Shown: piece by piece, positions 1-12,418 of the stretch | How positions within the stretch are numbered: the first letter of the stretch is position 1 | How the letters are laid out: each line of letters starts with the position of its first letter | DNA from: Onthophagus taurus | Taxonomy: Eukaryota; Arthropoda; Insecta; Coleoptera; Scarabaeidae | NCBI RefSeq assembly: GCF_036711975.1 | Contig: NC_091973.1 | Coordinates: forward strand, 6,386,001 to 6,450,000 | DNA length: 64,000 bases | Reading direction: 5' to 3' | The notes under the pieces: generated by a model | Told to the model about the DNA's origin: nothing | Databases searched by the model: none | The model's input: only the letters and a program-made list of their open reading frames with translations | Translations under genes and position numbers: made by a program

Positions 1-731
1 CAAGTACTGTGTACTTAGTTTACTTTCCAAGACGTCAAGCGAACAATTTCATTTAATACCGCCGAGGTCGCTTGCGGCCGAGGCGCTGGGTTTGTCACAT
101 TATAAATACGAACCTCAACTCAACTAATTTTATGACTCAAATCTAGCGCCTCGCCCGCAAGCGACCTCGGCGAAGTGAAGATAAACGATTTCTAATACAA
201 GTACCTATTGTGTATCTAATACCGCCGAGGTCGCTTGCCGGCGAGGCACTGGGTTTGTCACATTATAAATACGAACCTCAACTCAACTAATTTTATGACT
301 CAAATCTAGCGCCTCGCCCGCAAGCGACCTCGGCGAAGTGACGGTAAACGATTTCTCATACAAGTACCTATTGTGTATCTAATAGGAGGTCGCTTGCGGG
401 CGAGGCGCTGGGATTGATACGTTATGAACACGAACCTCAACTCGACTAATTTTATAACTACGTGATATCAAATCTAGCGCCTCGCCCGCAAGCGACCTCG
501 GCGAAGTGAAGATAAACGATTTCTCATACAAGTATTGTGTACTTAATTTACTTTCCAAGACATCAAGTGAACGATTTCATCTAATACCGCCGAGGTCGCT
601 TGCGGGCGAGGCGGTGGAACCGCTATCTTAGCTCCTAAATGCAAAATTTCATTGAATTAAGGTTAGTGTTTATAAAGTATTAGGCCTAGCGCCTCGCCCG
701 CAAGCGACCTCGGCGAAGTGATGATAAACAA
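1..731. repeat. S1 satellite array (GC-core family), left-truncated
   Basis: Tandem units of roughly 160-200 bp. Each unit carries a GC-rich core (GCCTCGCCCGC-AA-GCGACCTCGGC) and its reverse complement, separated by 75-85 bp of AT-rich spacer, so each unit can fold as a hairpin. Spacers are of two kinds: one with a 'cacattataaatacgaacc' type sequence and one with a 'gtggaactggtatcatagc' type sequence. The array runs off the left edge of the window. The core is much better conserved than the spacers. No coding potential is seen. Confidence 0.9.
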
Positions 732-1854
732 TTTCTCATACAAGTACTGAGAGATGTGTAACACTGCGCTGCGCGGCGCAATTGAGTTAACTCAGTACAG
801 TGTGTTACGCGCGCTAATACCCAACTTTAAAATGAGTCAACTCAATTGTGCCGAGTTAGACGCAACGCACTCGTAGGCCCAAAGCAGTTTAACGCACAAC
901 CGCTATGGCGCGGGCGACATAAAACTTAGGGCTGGTATGTTCAAATATCTATAAAGTCCGCAATAGCTATACGACAGATCTGTCAGATTTATCAGCCTGT
1001 TATAGCCCTTCAAATGAGCAAAAATAATTTCGACATTGTACAAAACGCGTTATGTACTCCTTATATTCACGTTTTGTATACCGCCACCGTAACATATTCT
1101 CAGTTACGGAGTTTAACAGGGCTAAAAATCTGACAGATTTGTCAAATAGCGATTGAAGATTTATAGGTATGTAGTTGAAATGCGAGCGATAGATGTGATG
1201 CATCAGCAACTGTATTAAGCCGGATTTATATTTGTCTGACGTGTTATGTCGTGATGCGCTCTGACGTAATGGTTAGTGTTCACATTTATATGTTGTGTTC
1301 TGACGCACTCTGGCGATATTTTGAATCAATACAATCGTAGCACTCAGAGAGTTCATACGTGGGTTTATAATGTTTTCCCATGAATCTTCTGATTCAAATT
1401 ATGAAGAAGATATTCATTTCATGGTACTGGCAACTGTTTTAAAAAAAGAAAAAGAGAAGATATTGGGTTCATCCAGTGAACAAAAAGAGAGAGGCTAGAG
1501 GCGAATTTCACGGCCTGATTAAAGAGCTTGAGAGCGATGCTGATAATGTTAAATGTAATTAAATTTAATATCGAAAGAAAGAAGAAACGCAAATCTGACG
1601 AGTCATAAGACAGGTGTACACTTGTCTGATCTGTCGTTATGCGTCACTTCCCACTCCACTGCTCTGACGGACATCGGGATCGTTGCTGATGCGACACAAC
1701 ACATGGCGACACACAAATATAAATCTCACCATAGTAAATGTATTCAACCGATACCGTTCTGACGCGTCACAATACGACATGTCAGACAAATATAAATCCG
1801 GCTTTAATACATTGCGCTAACTCACTTAGGCGCGCCAGTATCAGTGTGTCAGTG
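732..1854. mobile_element. Composite insertion splitting the S1 array
   Basis: Non-satellite DNA interrupts the array; S1 resumes at about 1855. It holds a palindromic segment at about 935-1195, whose arms share the motif ctgtcagattt, and the Harbinger-type element at 1218-1803. The outer edges (about 732-935 and 1808-1854) are richer in CpG and do not match anything I recognise. Confidence 0.6.
1218..1803 (+). mobile_element. PIF/Harbinger-type element with HARBI1-like remnant
   Basis: Terminal inverted repeats start AGCCGGATTTATATTTGTCT and end with the complement, and both ends abut TTA (1215-1217 and 1804-1806), the 3-bp target duplication usual for PIF/Harbinger. Between them, around 1450-1560, one frame reads RRYWVHPVNKKREARGEFHG, which resembles the start of HARBI1-type nucleases (YWVHPxNxxRxxxGEFH). 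That frame stops after about 40 residues, so the element is short and non-autonomous. Confidence 0.7.
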
Positions 1855-2340
1855 TGGTATCATAGCTCCTAAATGTCAAATTTCATTGAATTAAGGTTTG
1901 TGTTTATAAAGTATCAGACCCAGCGCCTCGCCCGCAAGCGACCTCGGCGAAGTGAAAATAAACGATTTCTTATACAAGTACCTATTGTGTATCTAATACC
2001 GCCGAGGTCGCTTGCGGACGAGGCGCTGGGATTGATACATTATAAACACGAACCTCAACTAATTTTATGACTCAAATCTAGCGCCTCGCCCGCAAGCGAC
2101 CTCGGCGAAGTGAAAATAAACGATATCTTATACAAGTACCTACTGTGTATCTAATACCGCCGAAGTCGCTTGCGGGCGAGGCGCTGGTTTTGACACATTA
2201 CAAATACGAACCTCAACTCATTTAATTTTATGACTCAAATCTAGCGCCTCGCCCGCAAGCGACCTCGGCGGTATTAGATGAAATCGTTTCCTTAATGTCT
2301 TGGAAACTAAACTAAGTACACAATAATTGAATGAGAAATT
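1855..2340. repeat. S1 satellite array, second block
   Basis: Continuation of the 1-731 array with the same GC core in alternating orientation. It ends near 2340, about 160 bp before the first visible TRAPPC8 exon, so it lies in a TRAPPC8 intron if the first exon is outside the window. Confidence 0.9.
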
Positions 2341-2499
2341 GTTTATCTTACATGCCTAACTGAAAAACTAATATTATAAGAGTTAAACCAGCAATTACAA
2401 ATACAAGAATTTTTATCTTTCTCTCATAAATAGTTATTTAATGATAAAATTAAACAAAAATTACTAAAATTTATTCCATTTAATTTATGTATTTTTTAG

Positions 2500-5400
2500 C
2501 CCATTACAAAGATCCAACTGGAAATGTAGTTTCAATTAGAAATTTCAAAATAAATTTGCAAGACATTAACTTTCGACCACCTCAACCGACTCTGGCAAGG
2601 AAATTTTTAAATTCTTCCGTTAGCGAAGCACCGGACGTGCGTTTTCAAAACAACAACGTCGGAGAATACATTTTGCACGTTCCCACATCGGTCCCTTGGT
2701 TCGAACAGTGGCGAGATACGTTTTTACAAGTGCAATTTCCATCTGATCATGAATTTACGAAACATTTCGTTGCTTGTATGTTGGTTATTTCATCGTGCGA
2801 TGAAAATCCTGTAAGAACTATGATAGATTTAGCTCAAAAAGTAAATGATTTGCAATCGTCTAATAAACTTCCGAAATGGTTTAGTCATAATATTTTGAGA
2901 TATTATGTTGTAGTACATGAAAAACATGATCCTAATAATGTAGGGTAAGTCCCAATTAAATATCATTGATTAGAATATAATTGAAGTTTAAATAATTTTT
3001 TTTAAGTGCTGTGGAATGTTTTGATAATTTAAAAATGCAATTTGGTATTAATAACGTATTTTTATTGCGTACAAATTCTCGAAAACCTAACCAATCGGAT
3101 GATATGTTACCAGATCCTTGGAGTCAATTTATTTCTACAGTAATTCAAAGTGGAGAATATGAAGTAACACCAGAAGCATCTCCAACGATGAGTAAATCGT
3201 TTGTTGATACAGATTTAGAACAAGAACTAATTACTGAAAATGGAAACAGTGGTTTAACTTACCATCCATTAAGTCCTGAACAAGAAAAACTAATAGCTAT
3301 TGAAGAAGTAGTCGAAATTAAACAAAGAAAAAATGTGAGTCATGGTAGTTATCTCACCATGGAAGATATTGAACAATTAAAATTATTAATACACGAATTT
3401 TGTACTCGAGCACTTTTTCCTTTTATTGAACGACAAGTTAGTACCTTACATGAATTTATTACAAACAAAAAAGGTGTAAGTCGATCGTTTATAAGTGCTA
3501 CAAAGAGGTGGTTTACTCCTACTAAACCTGGAAGTAGTGCAATACCAACAACACCAACATATTTTCCCGACGCTCCTGAATTACAAGTTCGAAGACTAGG
3601 GGATTTATGTTTCATGTTCGGGCATTACACGATGGCGTTTCAAGCGTATCACACCGCGAAAAGGGATTTTAACGCAGATCAAGCTTGGTTATTTTACGCT
3701 GGTGCTCTTGAAATGGCCGCTTTAAGTGCTTTCATGGCCAACGAAACTTCTAGGAAGACACTCGATTATATGGATGAAAGTATTACAACTTATTTAAATA
3801 TTTGCAAGTAAGATTATCAAATAATTTATTAAAAAAAAATTTATTGATTTATTAAAAATTGATTTAGATTGCCTCAATTCGCAACAAGAGCGACGTTATT
3901 GAGTTCGGAATGTTTAAAAGGAAGGCAAATGTACGGCGAGGCTGCTCACCAACTTATTAGAATGACGAGTGAGGAGTCCGATTTACGATCGGCTTTGTTA
4001 CTCGAACAAGCTGCTTATTGTTTTTTAATATCTACAAAACCGTGTATGGTGAGGAAGTACGCGTTTCATATGGTTTTAGCTGGTCATAGGTTTTCCAAAG
4101 CTACGCAAAGGAAACATTCTTTTAGGTAAAGTCGATAAATTAATCTCAAAATTATATTAATAAATTTCTTTGGTAATCCATGTAAAATAAAATGACTTCT
4201 TTTTCGCTACAAAATTAATATAATCAGTACCGGTTCCAGCTAATAGGCCATCATCAGCTGAATTGTCAAAAATGAACGAAAAACTTAGATATAAGTTAAA
4301 AACTTAAAAATTTTAAAGTAAAAATGCTAAAATACAATACTTGTATAAGAAATCGCCGAGGTCACTTGCGGGCGAGGCGCTGGGACTGATATATCATGAA
4401 TACAAACCATGCATTTAGGAGCTATGATACCAATTCCACCGCCTCGCCCGCAAGCGACCTCGGCGGTATTGATAAAATCGTGAACTTGATGTCTTAGAAA
4501 GTAAACTAAGTACTCAATACTTGTATGAGAAATTGTTTATCTTCAGTCCGCCGAGGTCGCTTGCGGGCGAGGCGCTAGATTTGAATCATAAAATTAGTTG
4601 AGGTTCGTATTTATAATGTGTCAATCCCAGCTCCTCGCCCGCAAGCGACCTCGGCGGTTTTACATACTCAATAGGTACAGTCATGTTCACGGGAAATGCA
4701 CACTCAAGGTCAAGCGCTGTTGTGAGATCCGACATGCCGCTGGCTAAACGGGCTGAGCCGAGCGCACACGAAGCTCACCCCGTTTAGTCAGTCGAACCAG
4801 CGCCATGTCGGATCTCACAACAGCGCTTGACCTTGAGTGTGCATTTCCCGTGAACATGACTGTACAGTCCTGTTCAGATATAATGCGAAAGCCGCTCGTA
4901 GAGGCATAAAATTGTACTAGAAACGACCTACGTTCACGAGGGATTTTAATCCAGGTTTTACCTGCTCTGTAGTGTTGTAAAAGTTCCGAACAGGCAAGCG
5001 GGATTTATGGCCAAGATGACTGAATCACAAGAAAAATTAAGAAAATAAATAAGTATAAGCAATCCATTTACTTTACACAATTCCTGTAGTAAATGAAAAT
5101 AATTACTAATAATTACTGTATTACTTTGGTAATACAGTGGAACGATAAGTCGAATCTCATAAGAAATGAAAATTATGTATTGATAGTAAGTTATATATAA
5201 ACTATATATTGAAATATATCGATAACCATTTTAATATAATAAAATCAAAAATCAATATAATAAAATATAATACTCCTATATAGCAAAAAATATAATATAT
5301 TAGTATACATATAAAATATAATAAATATTATTATTACAACTGTTGATATCCATGTTGCAAGTTTTGTTTAAATATTAAAATAATAAACAAATAAATATAA

Positions 5401-8400
5401 CTTCTTATCTTGCAAAATTCAACCGTATTCAACCGTTGTCTAAGAGAACGATTGCACTTCTTGGAAATTGAGGAAGTTTTAAATTTTATAACAACACAAA
5501 CACTGCAAAATCTAAAACTGCAAATTTTGAAGAAAAATCAAAACACAATGGCCAAAATAAAAACTAATCCAACAGACCAACCAAAGAACAATGTCCAGTT
5601 CCAGAACTTAACTGACATTAACTTCACGGAGGAAGAAACAAATCTTTTAAATAAAGGTTACAAATTTTCTTTAACCCCAAAAATTAACTTACCTATCTTA
5701 ACTGTTGAATTAGATAATATAATTAGAAAACAGCCCGAATATAACAAAATAAAGAACGACCTAATACCACACATTAAAAAGGCAGAAAAAAATATAATAA
5801 AATACATCAAACGTAAATTAAACGAAAATAATGCCACATTCACTAAAGCTGACAAAGGGGCTGGCATTGTAATATTAAATAAAGAAACATATATCAATTG
5901 AACAATTCTTGAAGAATGCATGGGTGAATTGTCTTGAACAATCGTAATGATCCCTTCTGGATATAAGATTCCTACTGATGTATCAAAACATCCTCCAGCA
6001 CTCGAATGTATTCAATCGAATTAAATCCTTGATAATTGTGGACGTTGTAAATGGATTGGCGGTGACGTATTCAGCAATTCCCCTTCGTTGAGTATTATTA
6101 AGAATAAGCCTTCGGCCTGATCTAGATGTTGTGAGGCCAACTTTCCCGTTTTCTTCAAATCTTACTGATAAGGTTACACGTTCGGCAATTTCCCGTTTAT
6201 CTATTCTTTTTTGATGAAGTGCAACCCGACTCTCGTTGACCAGGAACACGAGGCATGTTGTATTTAAGAAAACGGACAAATTTGAATATACGTAATTTTG
6301 ATATTGAATAATTCTATTTAAAATTTGAAGGAGAGTTTCATAAAGCTTTATTTATAAGTTTTATATTATATTAATTATATTAGTGAGATTTTTATCTGAC
6401 GTTTTATTTATAGAAATACTCTAAAATCATTTATTAGAGGAACCTATAAAAAATCGTATATTTATTGTTCTTAAAAACATCAAAAAAGATTTAAAATAAA
6501 ATAAAATTAACACATTTAAAAAAAGGGTGATCCATTCTTCAAACAGGGACGGCTTTACCTGGGTTAAGGAAGAGGGTGGTAACTTCCTTTAGTCTCAGAA
6601 ATCGAATTGAATAGAAACAAAAGATGTCTCCGTCTTCTTCCAGTACCAGCGTCATGTCGGAGCTAACAGCGGACGATTCGCATTAAATCTGAACAGAGCT
6701 GGACTTGTATGAGAAATTGTCTATTTTCACTTTGCCGAGGTCGCTTGCGGGCGAGGCGCTGGGCCTAATACTTTATAAACACAAATCTTAATTCAACGAA
6801 ATTTGGCATTTAGGAGCTATGATACCAGTTCCACCGCCTCGCCCGCAAGCGAGCTCGGCGGTATTAGATACACAATAGGTAATTGTATGAGAAATCGTTT
6901 ATTTTCACTTCGCCGAGGTCGCTTGATTTGAGTTGAGTTGAGGTTCGTATTTATAATGTGTCAATCTCAGCGCCTCGTCCGCAAGCGACCTTGGCGGTAT
7001 TAGATACTCAATAGGTATGGTCGCTTGCGGGTGAGGCGGTAGAACTGGTATCATAGCTCCCAAATGCTAAATCTCATTGAATTAAAGTTTGAGTTTATCA
7101 TGTTCAATTTACATGTGGACTTTACTATTGCCAAGGCTCTAAAGCGGTTGAGTTTTGTGATTAGGACCTGCCGTATGTTCACAAATGTTCAATGCATAAA
7201 ATCTCTTTATATGGCGTTAGTGGTTAGTGTTCTTAGCTACGCCTCTACTGTCTGGAACCCTCATTATGCTATTCACATTAACCGCATTGAATCTGTTCAG
7301 CGTAAATTCTTGAGGTATTTAGCACGCAAAACATTTTTACCTTACGGTGATTATCTTTTGCGTTGCAGTGCTCTAGGGTTTCAGACATTGAAGCAAAGGA
7401 GGCTGTGCTACGACTTATTATTCTTGTTTAAACTAGTCAACAATCTTTTCAATTCCTCGGAATTGGTGAGAGAATTATGTTTTTATGTACCCTCATATCA
7501 AACACGTGGTGAACATTTGTTTAGAATTAGTAGATCCTTGTCTTCGGCACATCTTGTTAGATTGATGAATACGCATGACTCTTACTGTAGGAATATCGAC
7601 ATCTTTAATGTTTCTTTGACTGTTTTCAGACGTTTCATGCGGGGCGTGGGTGTGGAGAGATCGTTACTACTCCATTAATGATTATATTTTTATTTATATA
7701 AGTAACGATAATTGTTTATGTTTTTTTGATTTGTTTATTATTATTGGAGTGTTATTTTTGATTTTGATTTGGAATATTATTTTTTGTTGTACTCTTAATT
7801 TTTTTTGTTATTAATATTTAGTTGAATATCTTGTGGATGCTTTGTTGGAGGTCAACCCTGTTTGCATCCCGAATGTAAAATAAAATAAAAAAATAAAAAA
7901 TTAGACCCAGCGCCTCGCCCGCAAGCGACTTCGGCGAAGTGAAGATAAACGATTTCGCATACAAGTATTGCATGTTTAGTTCACTTTCTAAGACATCGAG
8001 GGAACGATTTTACCTAATATAGCCGAGGTCGCTTGCGGGCGAGGCGCTGGGATTGATACATTATGAATACGAACCTCAACTCGACTAATTTTAAATAAAA
8101 TCTAGCGCCTCGCCCGCAAGCGACCTCGGCGAAGTGAAGATAAACAATTTCTCATACAAGTATTGTGTACTTTGTTTACTTTCCAAGGCATCAAGTGAAT
8201 GATTTCATCTAATATCGCCGAGGTCGCTTGCGGGCGAGGCGGTGGAACTGGTATCATAGCTCCTAAATGCCAAATTTCATTGAATTAAGATTTGTGTTTA
8301 TAAGCGACCTCGGCGAAGTGATAGTAAACGATTTCTCATAGAAGGACCTATTATGTATCGAATATCGCCGAGGTCGCTTGCGGGTGAGGCGCTGGGATTG

Positions 8401-11071
8401 ACACATAAATACGAACCTCAACTCAACTAATTTTATGACTCAAATCTAGCGCCTCGCCCGCAAGCGACCTCGGCGAAGTGAAGATAAACGATTTTTCATA
8501 CAAGTATTGTACAGTTTGTCATCTCATTTGTCGTTGGTTTTCTTGTTATTTTATCATTTTTACTTTAAATTTTGTTTTTTGTTCATTTTTGACAATTCAT
8601 ACTGATTACATTAATTTTGTAGCGAGAAAGAAGTTATTTTATTTAAATACTTAAATTTTATATTAAAAAATGTATTTATTAATAAATTTGTTTAGATGTT
8701 ATAAGCAAGCATTTGAAGTATACGAAAATAAAGGTTGGAATTTAGCCCAAGATCATATTCAATACACAATAGGAAGGCAAGCGAGTAACCTGGATTTGTT
8801 GGAGGAAGCGGTAAGAGCTTATTCGAAACTTTTAAGCGACCAAAGCAAACAGTCCTCGCAACAACAAGCGATATTTCTAAAAGAATATTTAACAATTCAA
8901 AGCGCTTTAAATATAAAAAATAATAACACCTCAACGCAAGTGTTACCTTTACCAATAATAGATACATCCGGTTTAAAATTATTAGTGGCCCCAACCCCAC
9001 CTTTAAGAACGCCAGGAAAAGTTTCAGCGATGGGAATTTCATTATCGCACTCAGAAACGTCGGTAGAACTATCGAGATGGACGAAATTAGAAGAGATGTT
9101 AGTCCAGGAAGCTCAAGGATCACTTCCAATGATATTCAAACCTCTAGTTACATTATTCACAAAAGAAAACGCAACCATTTCAACGCCTACAGCGATTTTA
9201 GGCGAACCAATTCAAGTTTCCGCTCATTTAAAAAACCCCTTACATATTAATTTATTACTAAAAGACGTCCATCTCCTATGGAATTATCGCGGCGAAACGG
9301 AAATTATAAATAACGACAACCAAAACGAAAATTCCAATAAATATTTAAAAACGCATTACGTTAATAACATCGTTTTACAATCAAATTCCCTTCAAGAAGT
9401 TATTTTAATGTTAACCCCCTTAGCTGTTGGGGAGGTAAAATTAATCGGGATTTGTTATAGTTTAGTTAGCTCGTTTAGCGATGATGATCAAACCGAAGTA
9501 AAAGGTAAACAATTATTCGATAATAAACCCGATGATAAACGTTTTGAAATAAAAATTGTCCCATCTGCGTCGTGTTTGCAAGTATATTTTACCGAAATTA
9601 GCTCGGATATGTTAAAAAACGAACTGCAACACGTTAATATTGAGCTGAGAAATGTCGGCACCGTTCCGTTACATAAAATATACATGGCGACATCCAAACC
9701 GGAATTATTATCTTGTTGCGAATTCGCTATGAAACAAAATTTTGAAACAATCGATATTGATTTGAATTCACCTGCGATTCGCGAAAGAGAAGCGCGGAAA
9801 AATCATGTGATAAATCTTCCATTAGTTCAATTAGAACCAGGACAAATGAAAACGTGTAATATTTGGATAAAAGCATCGGATATTACTAATACATTAGATT
9901 TATTAATTTATTACGAAAATATTGACCCAGTGAGTATACCAAGATATCGGTTAGTACGCCACGTTTGGAACTTTCAAATACATGATTCATTAAAGGTTGA
10001 TTTAAAACCATATCAAAGCCACACTGCGGAAAATGTTGAACAATTATCGTTATCACTAAAAGTAATGAACATGAATAAAATTCACTCGCCGATTTATTCT
10101 CAAATAACAATATTAAACGCAGCTATTTTGAGTGAAAATTGGATGTTATTAAACGAAGTAGTTAACCCGGAAATTATTGAATTAGGACCTCAAGATTCAG
10201 CCCATATTTTATTAAAAGCGAAAAGAATATTGAAAAAGAATATAAACAATCAAATTAATTTCATAAAAATTCCACCCAATTATCCTAAAGCTGGTTATTT
10301 AGATTTTGCCCAAAGAATCGATCAGAATCGTATCAATATTTTTAACGAATCTGTTTGCGAGACTAATAACGATCAAAAAGAAGGAACAGTAATTTTACGG
10401 TGGAAAGCTAAAGTCGCGGATACCGTGGGAAATGAACGCTATGTTTATGGCCAAAACCAAGTTATTATTAATTTAGAAAAAATTGAAGAAGACGATGAAA
10501 GCGGATATAAAGGACCTATTGTTTTCTCCGACGGAAAAAATGACGATAATTTAGTTACAACTAAAATTAAAGAACAAGAAGAATTACAACGCAAAGAACA
10601 ACAAATTCGATGCAACGTTATTCACCCAACAAAAATAATTCATAACTTTCAAATAAATAAATTATGTATTATTCGAGTTAAATTATTATTACATAGTACC
10701 GTCGATGATACAGATTTAGAAGTTATCATTAAAACTTTAGAAACATCTAAGTAAGTATTTATTTAACAATAATTAATTAAATTATTACAAAAATTTTTTT
10801 TAGTCCTTTTCCTTCGGGCGTTAGTCAACGACCACTATTTTCACCGTTTTCATCAAAACACTGCCGTTGGGTGCAACTTGGCAGCACGATTCGGAGATTA
10901 CCACCGCTGAATTCGGAAACAATCGACTTGTCGCTCGCCGTTTTGGGTCCGGGCACATACGATTTGGGCTCTCACTTGGAGATTTGGTGCCAGAAAGTTA
11001 ACCAAGCCGAAACTGCCATCCTCCAAAGTTGCCGAATACAATCCTCGGTTATAGTCACCGCTCCCGCGTGA
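2500..11071 (+). CDS. TRAPPC8: TRAPPC8, trafficking protein particle complex subunit 8 (5' partial)
   Basis: Subunit of the metazoan TRAPPIII complex, which acts in ER-Golgi traffic and autophagy. Exons: 2500-2944, 3007-3807, 3868-4125, 8696-10750, 10804-11071. All junctions are GT-AG and keep phase, giving 1274 residues to the stop; human TRAPPC8 is about 1435. Diagnostic matches include PPQP, DPWSQ, a block around SDLRSALLLEQAA, VRKYAFHM and AGHRFSKA. The C-terminal half is the expected beta-rich region and ends near GxYDLG. The visible start aligns to about residue 52 of the human protein, so the first exon(s) are missing and probably lie left of the window; I saw no convincing first exon in 1-2499. 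The 4.6-kb intron (4126-8695) is filled by transposons. The other introns are about 50-65 bp. Confidence 0.93.
4340..4675. repeat. S1 satellite array
   Basis: Four GC cores in alternating orientation with the same spacers as the 1-731 array, cut off on the right by the hairpin element at 4676. Confidence 0.88.
4676..4864. mobile_element. 189-bp hairpin MITE with identical arms
   Basis: The first 61 bases (4676-4736, starting TACAGTCATGTTCACGGG) are an exact reverse complement of the last 61 (4804-4864). Inner bases are also partly complementary. The arms are identical by eye, so the copy is either young or homogenised. It lies directly against the next element and shares a TA with it. Confidence 0.8.
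5410..5901 (+). mobile_element. Penelope-like retroelement, reverse transcriptase N-terminal remnant
   Basis: The frame includes NLTDINFTEEETNLLNKG and ends with TKADKGAGIVILNKETY. This is the pattern just before the reverse transcriptase core in Penelope-like elements (LTxxExxLL..G.F, then KxADKGGxVVxxxKxxY). Only the N-terminal part is present; no RT core or endonuclease follows. It is an old remnant. The assignment rests on these motifs only. Confidence 0.6.
5983..6279 (-). pseudogene. Tc1-like transposase N-terminal fragment
   Basis: On the minus strand the frame reads RSGRRLILNNTQRRGIAEYV and then NPFTTSTIIKDL. This resembles the linker and second helix-turn-helix of Tc1-type transposases (GRPRxLTxxxxRxIxxxVxxNPxxTxxxI). 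No catalytic DDE part follows, so it is a fragment. Confidence 0.5.
6713..7090. repeat. S1 satellite array
   Basis: GC cores with alternating orientation. A LINE tail is inserted in the 'ttgagtttatc' part of a spacer, and the array continues at 7905. Confidence 0.85.
7092..7903 (+). mobile_element. 5'-truncated LINE (CR1/Jockey-like), reverse transcriptase C-terminus
   Basis: An open frame to 7678 reads FVIRTCRMFTNVQCIKSLYM, then SVLSYASTVWNPHYAIHINR and IESVQRKFLRYLA. This is the typical C-terminal end of CR1/Jockey-type LINE polymerases (LExxSxVWNP..I..IE.VQRRF.R). A ~220-bp 3' UTR and an A-rich tail (aaaataaaataaaaaaataaa) follow. It is inserted in an S1 spacer. The frame has no internal stop, so the insertion may be fairly young. 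A related LINE is seen at 59.5-60.2 kb. Confidence 0.8.
7905..8512. repeat. S1 satellite array
   Basis: Right-hand continuation of the S1 array after the LINE tail, with about seven GC cores in alternating orientation. It ends just inside the right inverted end of the composite element. Confidence 0.88.
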
Positions 11072-11153
11072 ATTTATATTTTATATCTCTCCTTTAATGT
11101 ACATTAATTAGTTTGTATTTAATTTCAATGTTCATTTTTAAATTTTTTTCTAA
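11072..11153. other. TRAPPC8 3' flank
   Basis: Short AT-rich stretch after the TRAPPC8 stop. I see no clear AATAAA signal before the MITE cluster starts. Confidence 0.4.
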
Positions 11154-11207
11154 TACAGTGTATCCCAAAAAGTCAATAATACCCAATTTAATTGGTTAAA
11201 TTCAATA

Positions 11208-12377
11208 TACAGGGTGGTCCATTACTTATGGAACACTGACCAATTCAATTCCTTATAATTCTTAATAATAACGAAGATACAGATGGAATTGGTAATAAAA
11301 ATTTGGTGTTAGTTTTGATTTATCTTTCAGGTGGCGCTGACTGCCTTAAAAAAAACTAACTTAAAGTAGTGTTATCTTTTTCATTGTTAAAATTTATGAA
11401 ACAGTTTCTTAGACATTTTTACATTAATTTGGTATACCTACCAATCTTTTCTAAAAATCTACGTTTCTAAAATAATCAATATTTAAGTAAAATCTGTATT
11501 AATAATTGGACTAAGATACAGATTATTAAAGTTAATGCTTCATTTTCGTTTTTCTTTAATAATTTCCACTGTCAATTGGTATTAATACTAGATTATTAAT
11601 GCCATTTGATAGCGTTTGACTAAATAAATTCATTTTATTAAACAGTGGTTATCTTGAAAACTAGATTGAAAACTAGGAGATCTTTAGAGAAGATTGGTAG
11701 GTGAACCAAATTTATGTAAAAATGTCTGAGAAACTGTTTCAAGTTGTGTGAGTTGTAAAAATTTAAAGCTGAAAAAGATATGACCACTTTAAGGGAGTTT
11801 TTTATTATTGATTATGCCTAATTATAGAAGAAAGAATACACAAAAAGACACAAAAAACTGTTGTAAGCTCACAATGAGGTGATTAAGAACATCTACTTAT
11901 GATATTATTCTCTGCATTGATTGTCCAGCAGGATATTTATGGGCTATTAGGAGTTGTAGTGACAATTGCAAGAGAGTCAGATAAAACGAATACCCGTAAT
12001 AACAATTTTTGTTGCTTGTATAACGATAATTTGATGAGTAGATAGCAGAATGTTTGTTGAAAATCTACTGGTGCTCTTTTTTATCAAATTTAGACATTGC
12101 AGAGTGAGGTTGGATTGTTTTTGCAGCTTCTTTTTCGGTACCTTTATACTTATATGTCAATGTTATTCTCTTTAAACAGTGGATTATTTCTTAATATATT
12201 TCTTAATAAAAATAATACCAAATTATTATTTATCGTCTTAAAACATGATAATGTAGCAATTTTCATGTTCATAATGTAAAAGGAAGCGAAATTATGAAAG
12301 AAAAACAAAAATACCACCTGTATTTTCGTAATTAAATAATAATTTAAGCTAAGCAATTATTAATGGACCAACCTGTA
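11208..12377. mobile_element. Mariner-type MITE, TACAGGGTGGTCCATTA ends
   Basis: Ends TACAGGGTGGTCCATTA and TAATGGACCAACCTGTA, flanked by TA. Inner segments are partly inverted copies (for example the block near 11400-11450 against 11690-11760). No transposase frame is seen. Confidence 0.7.
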
Positions 12378-12418
12378 TATATTTTTTGAAATTCTTTGTA
12401 TAATAATGTTATTTAATA

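Larger units (their letters stand above)
4863..6709. mobile_element. Composite DNA element with TACAGTCC...GTTCAGAT ends
   Basis: The left end TACAGTCCTGTTCAGAT followed by ataatgcga is matched in reverse complement at about 6678-6709 with small differences. The interior is AT-rich and contains a Penelope-like fragment (5410-5901) and a Tc1-like fragment (5983-6279). S1 sequence resumes right after it. About 6540-6670 is less AT-rich and unassigned. Confidence 0.5.
4193..8638. mobile_element. Composite TIR-bounded element in TRAPPC8 intron
   Basis: The left end (about 4193-4230, then 4262-4335) and the right end (about 8555-8638) are inverted copies. Both contain CTACAAAATTAATRTAATCAG and GTCAAAAATGAAC. 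The left end carries an extra ~32 bp absent on the right. S1 arrays lie just inside both ends, with other elements between. The same end sequence recurs at about 19605-19675. The family is not recognised; the layout resembles Foldback-type elements with tandem repeats at their ends. The element fills nearly the whole intron. Confidence 0.6.

Noticed and set aside
1-2340. Possible CRISPR array because of regular GC-rich repeats
   Set aside because: Repeats alternate in orientation, spacers are themselves repeated, there are no cas genes, and the genome is eukaryotic.
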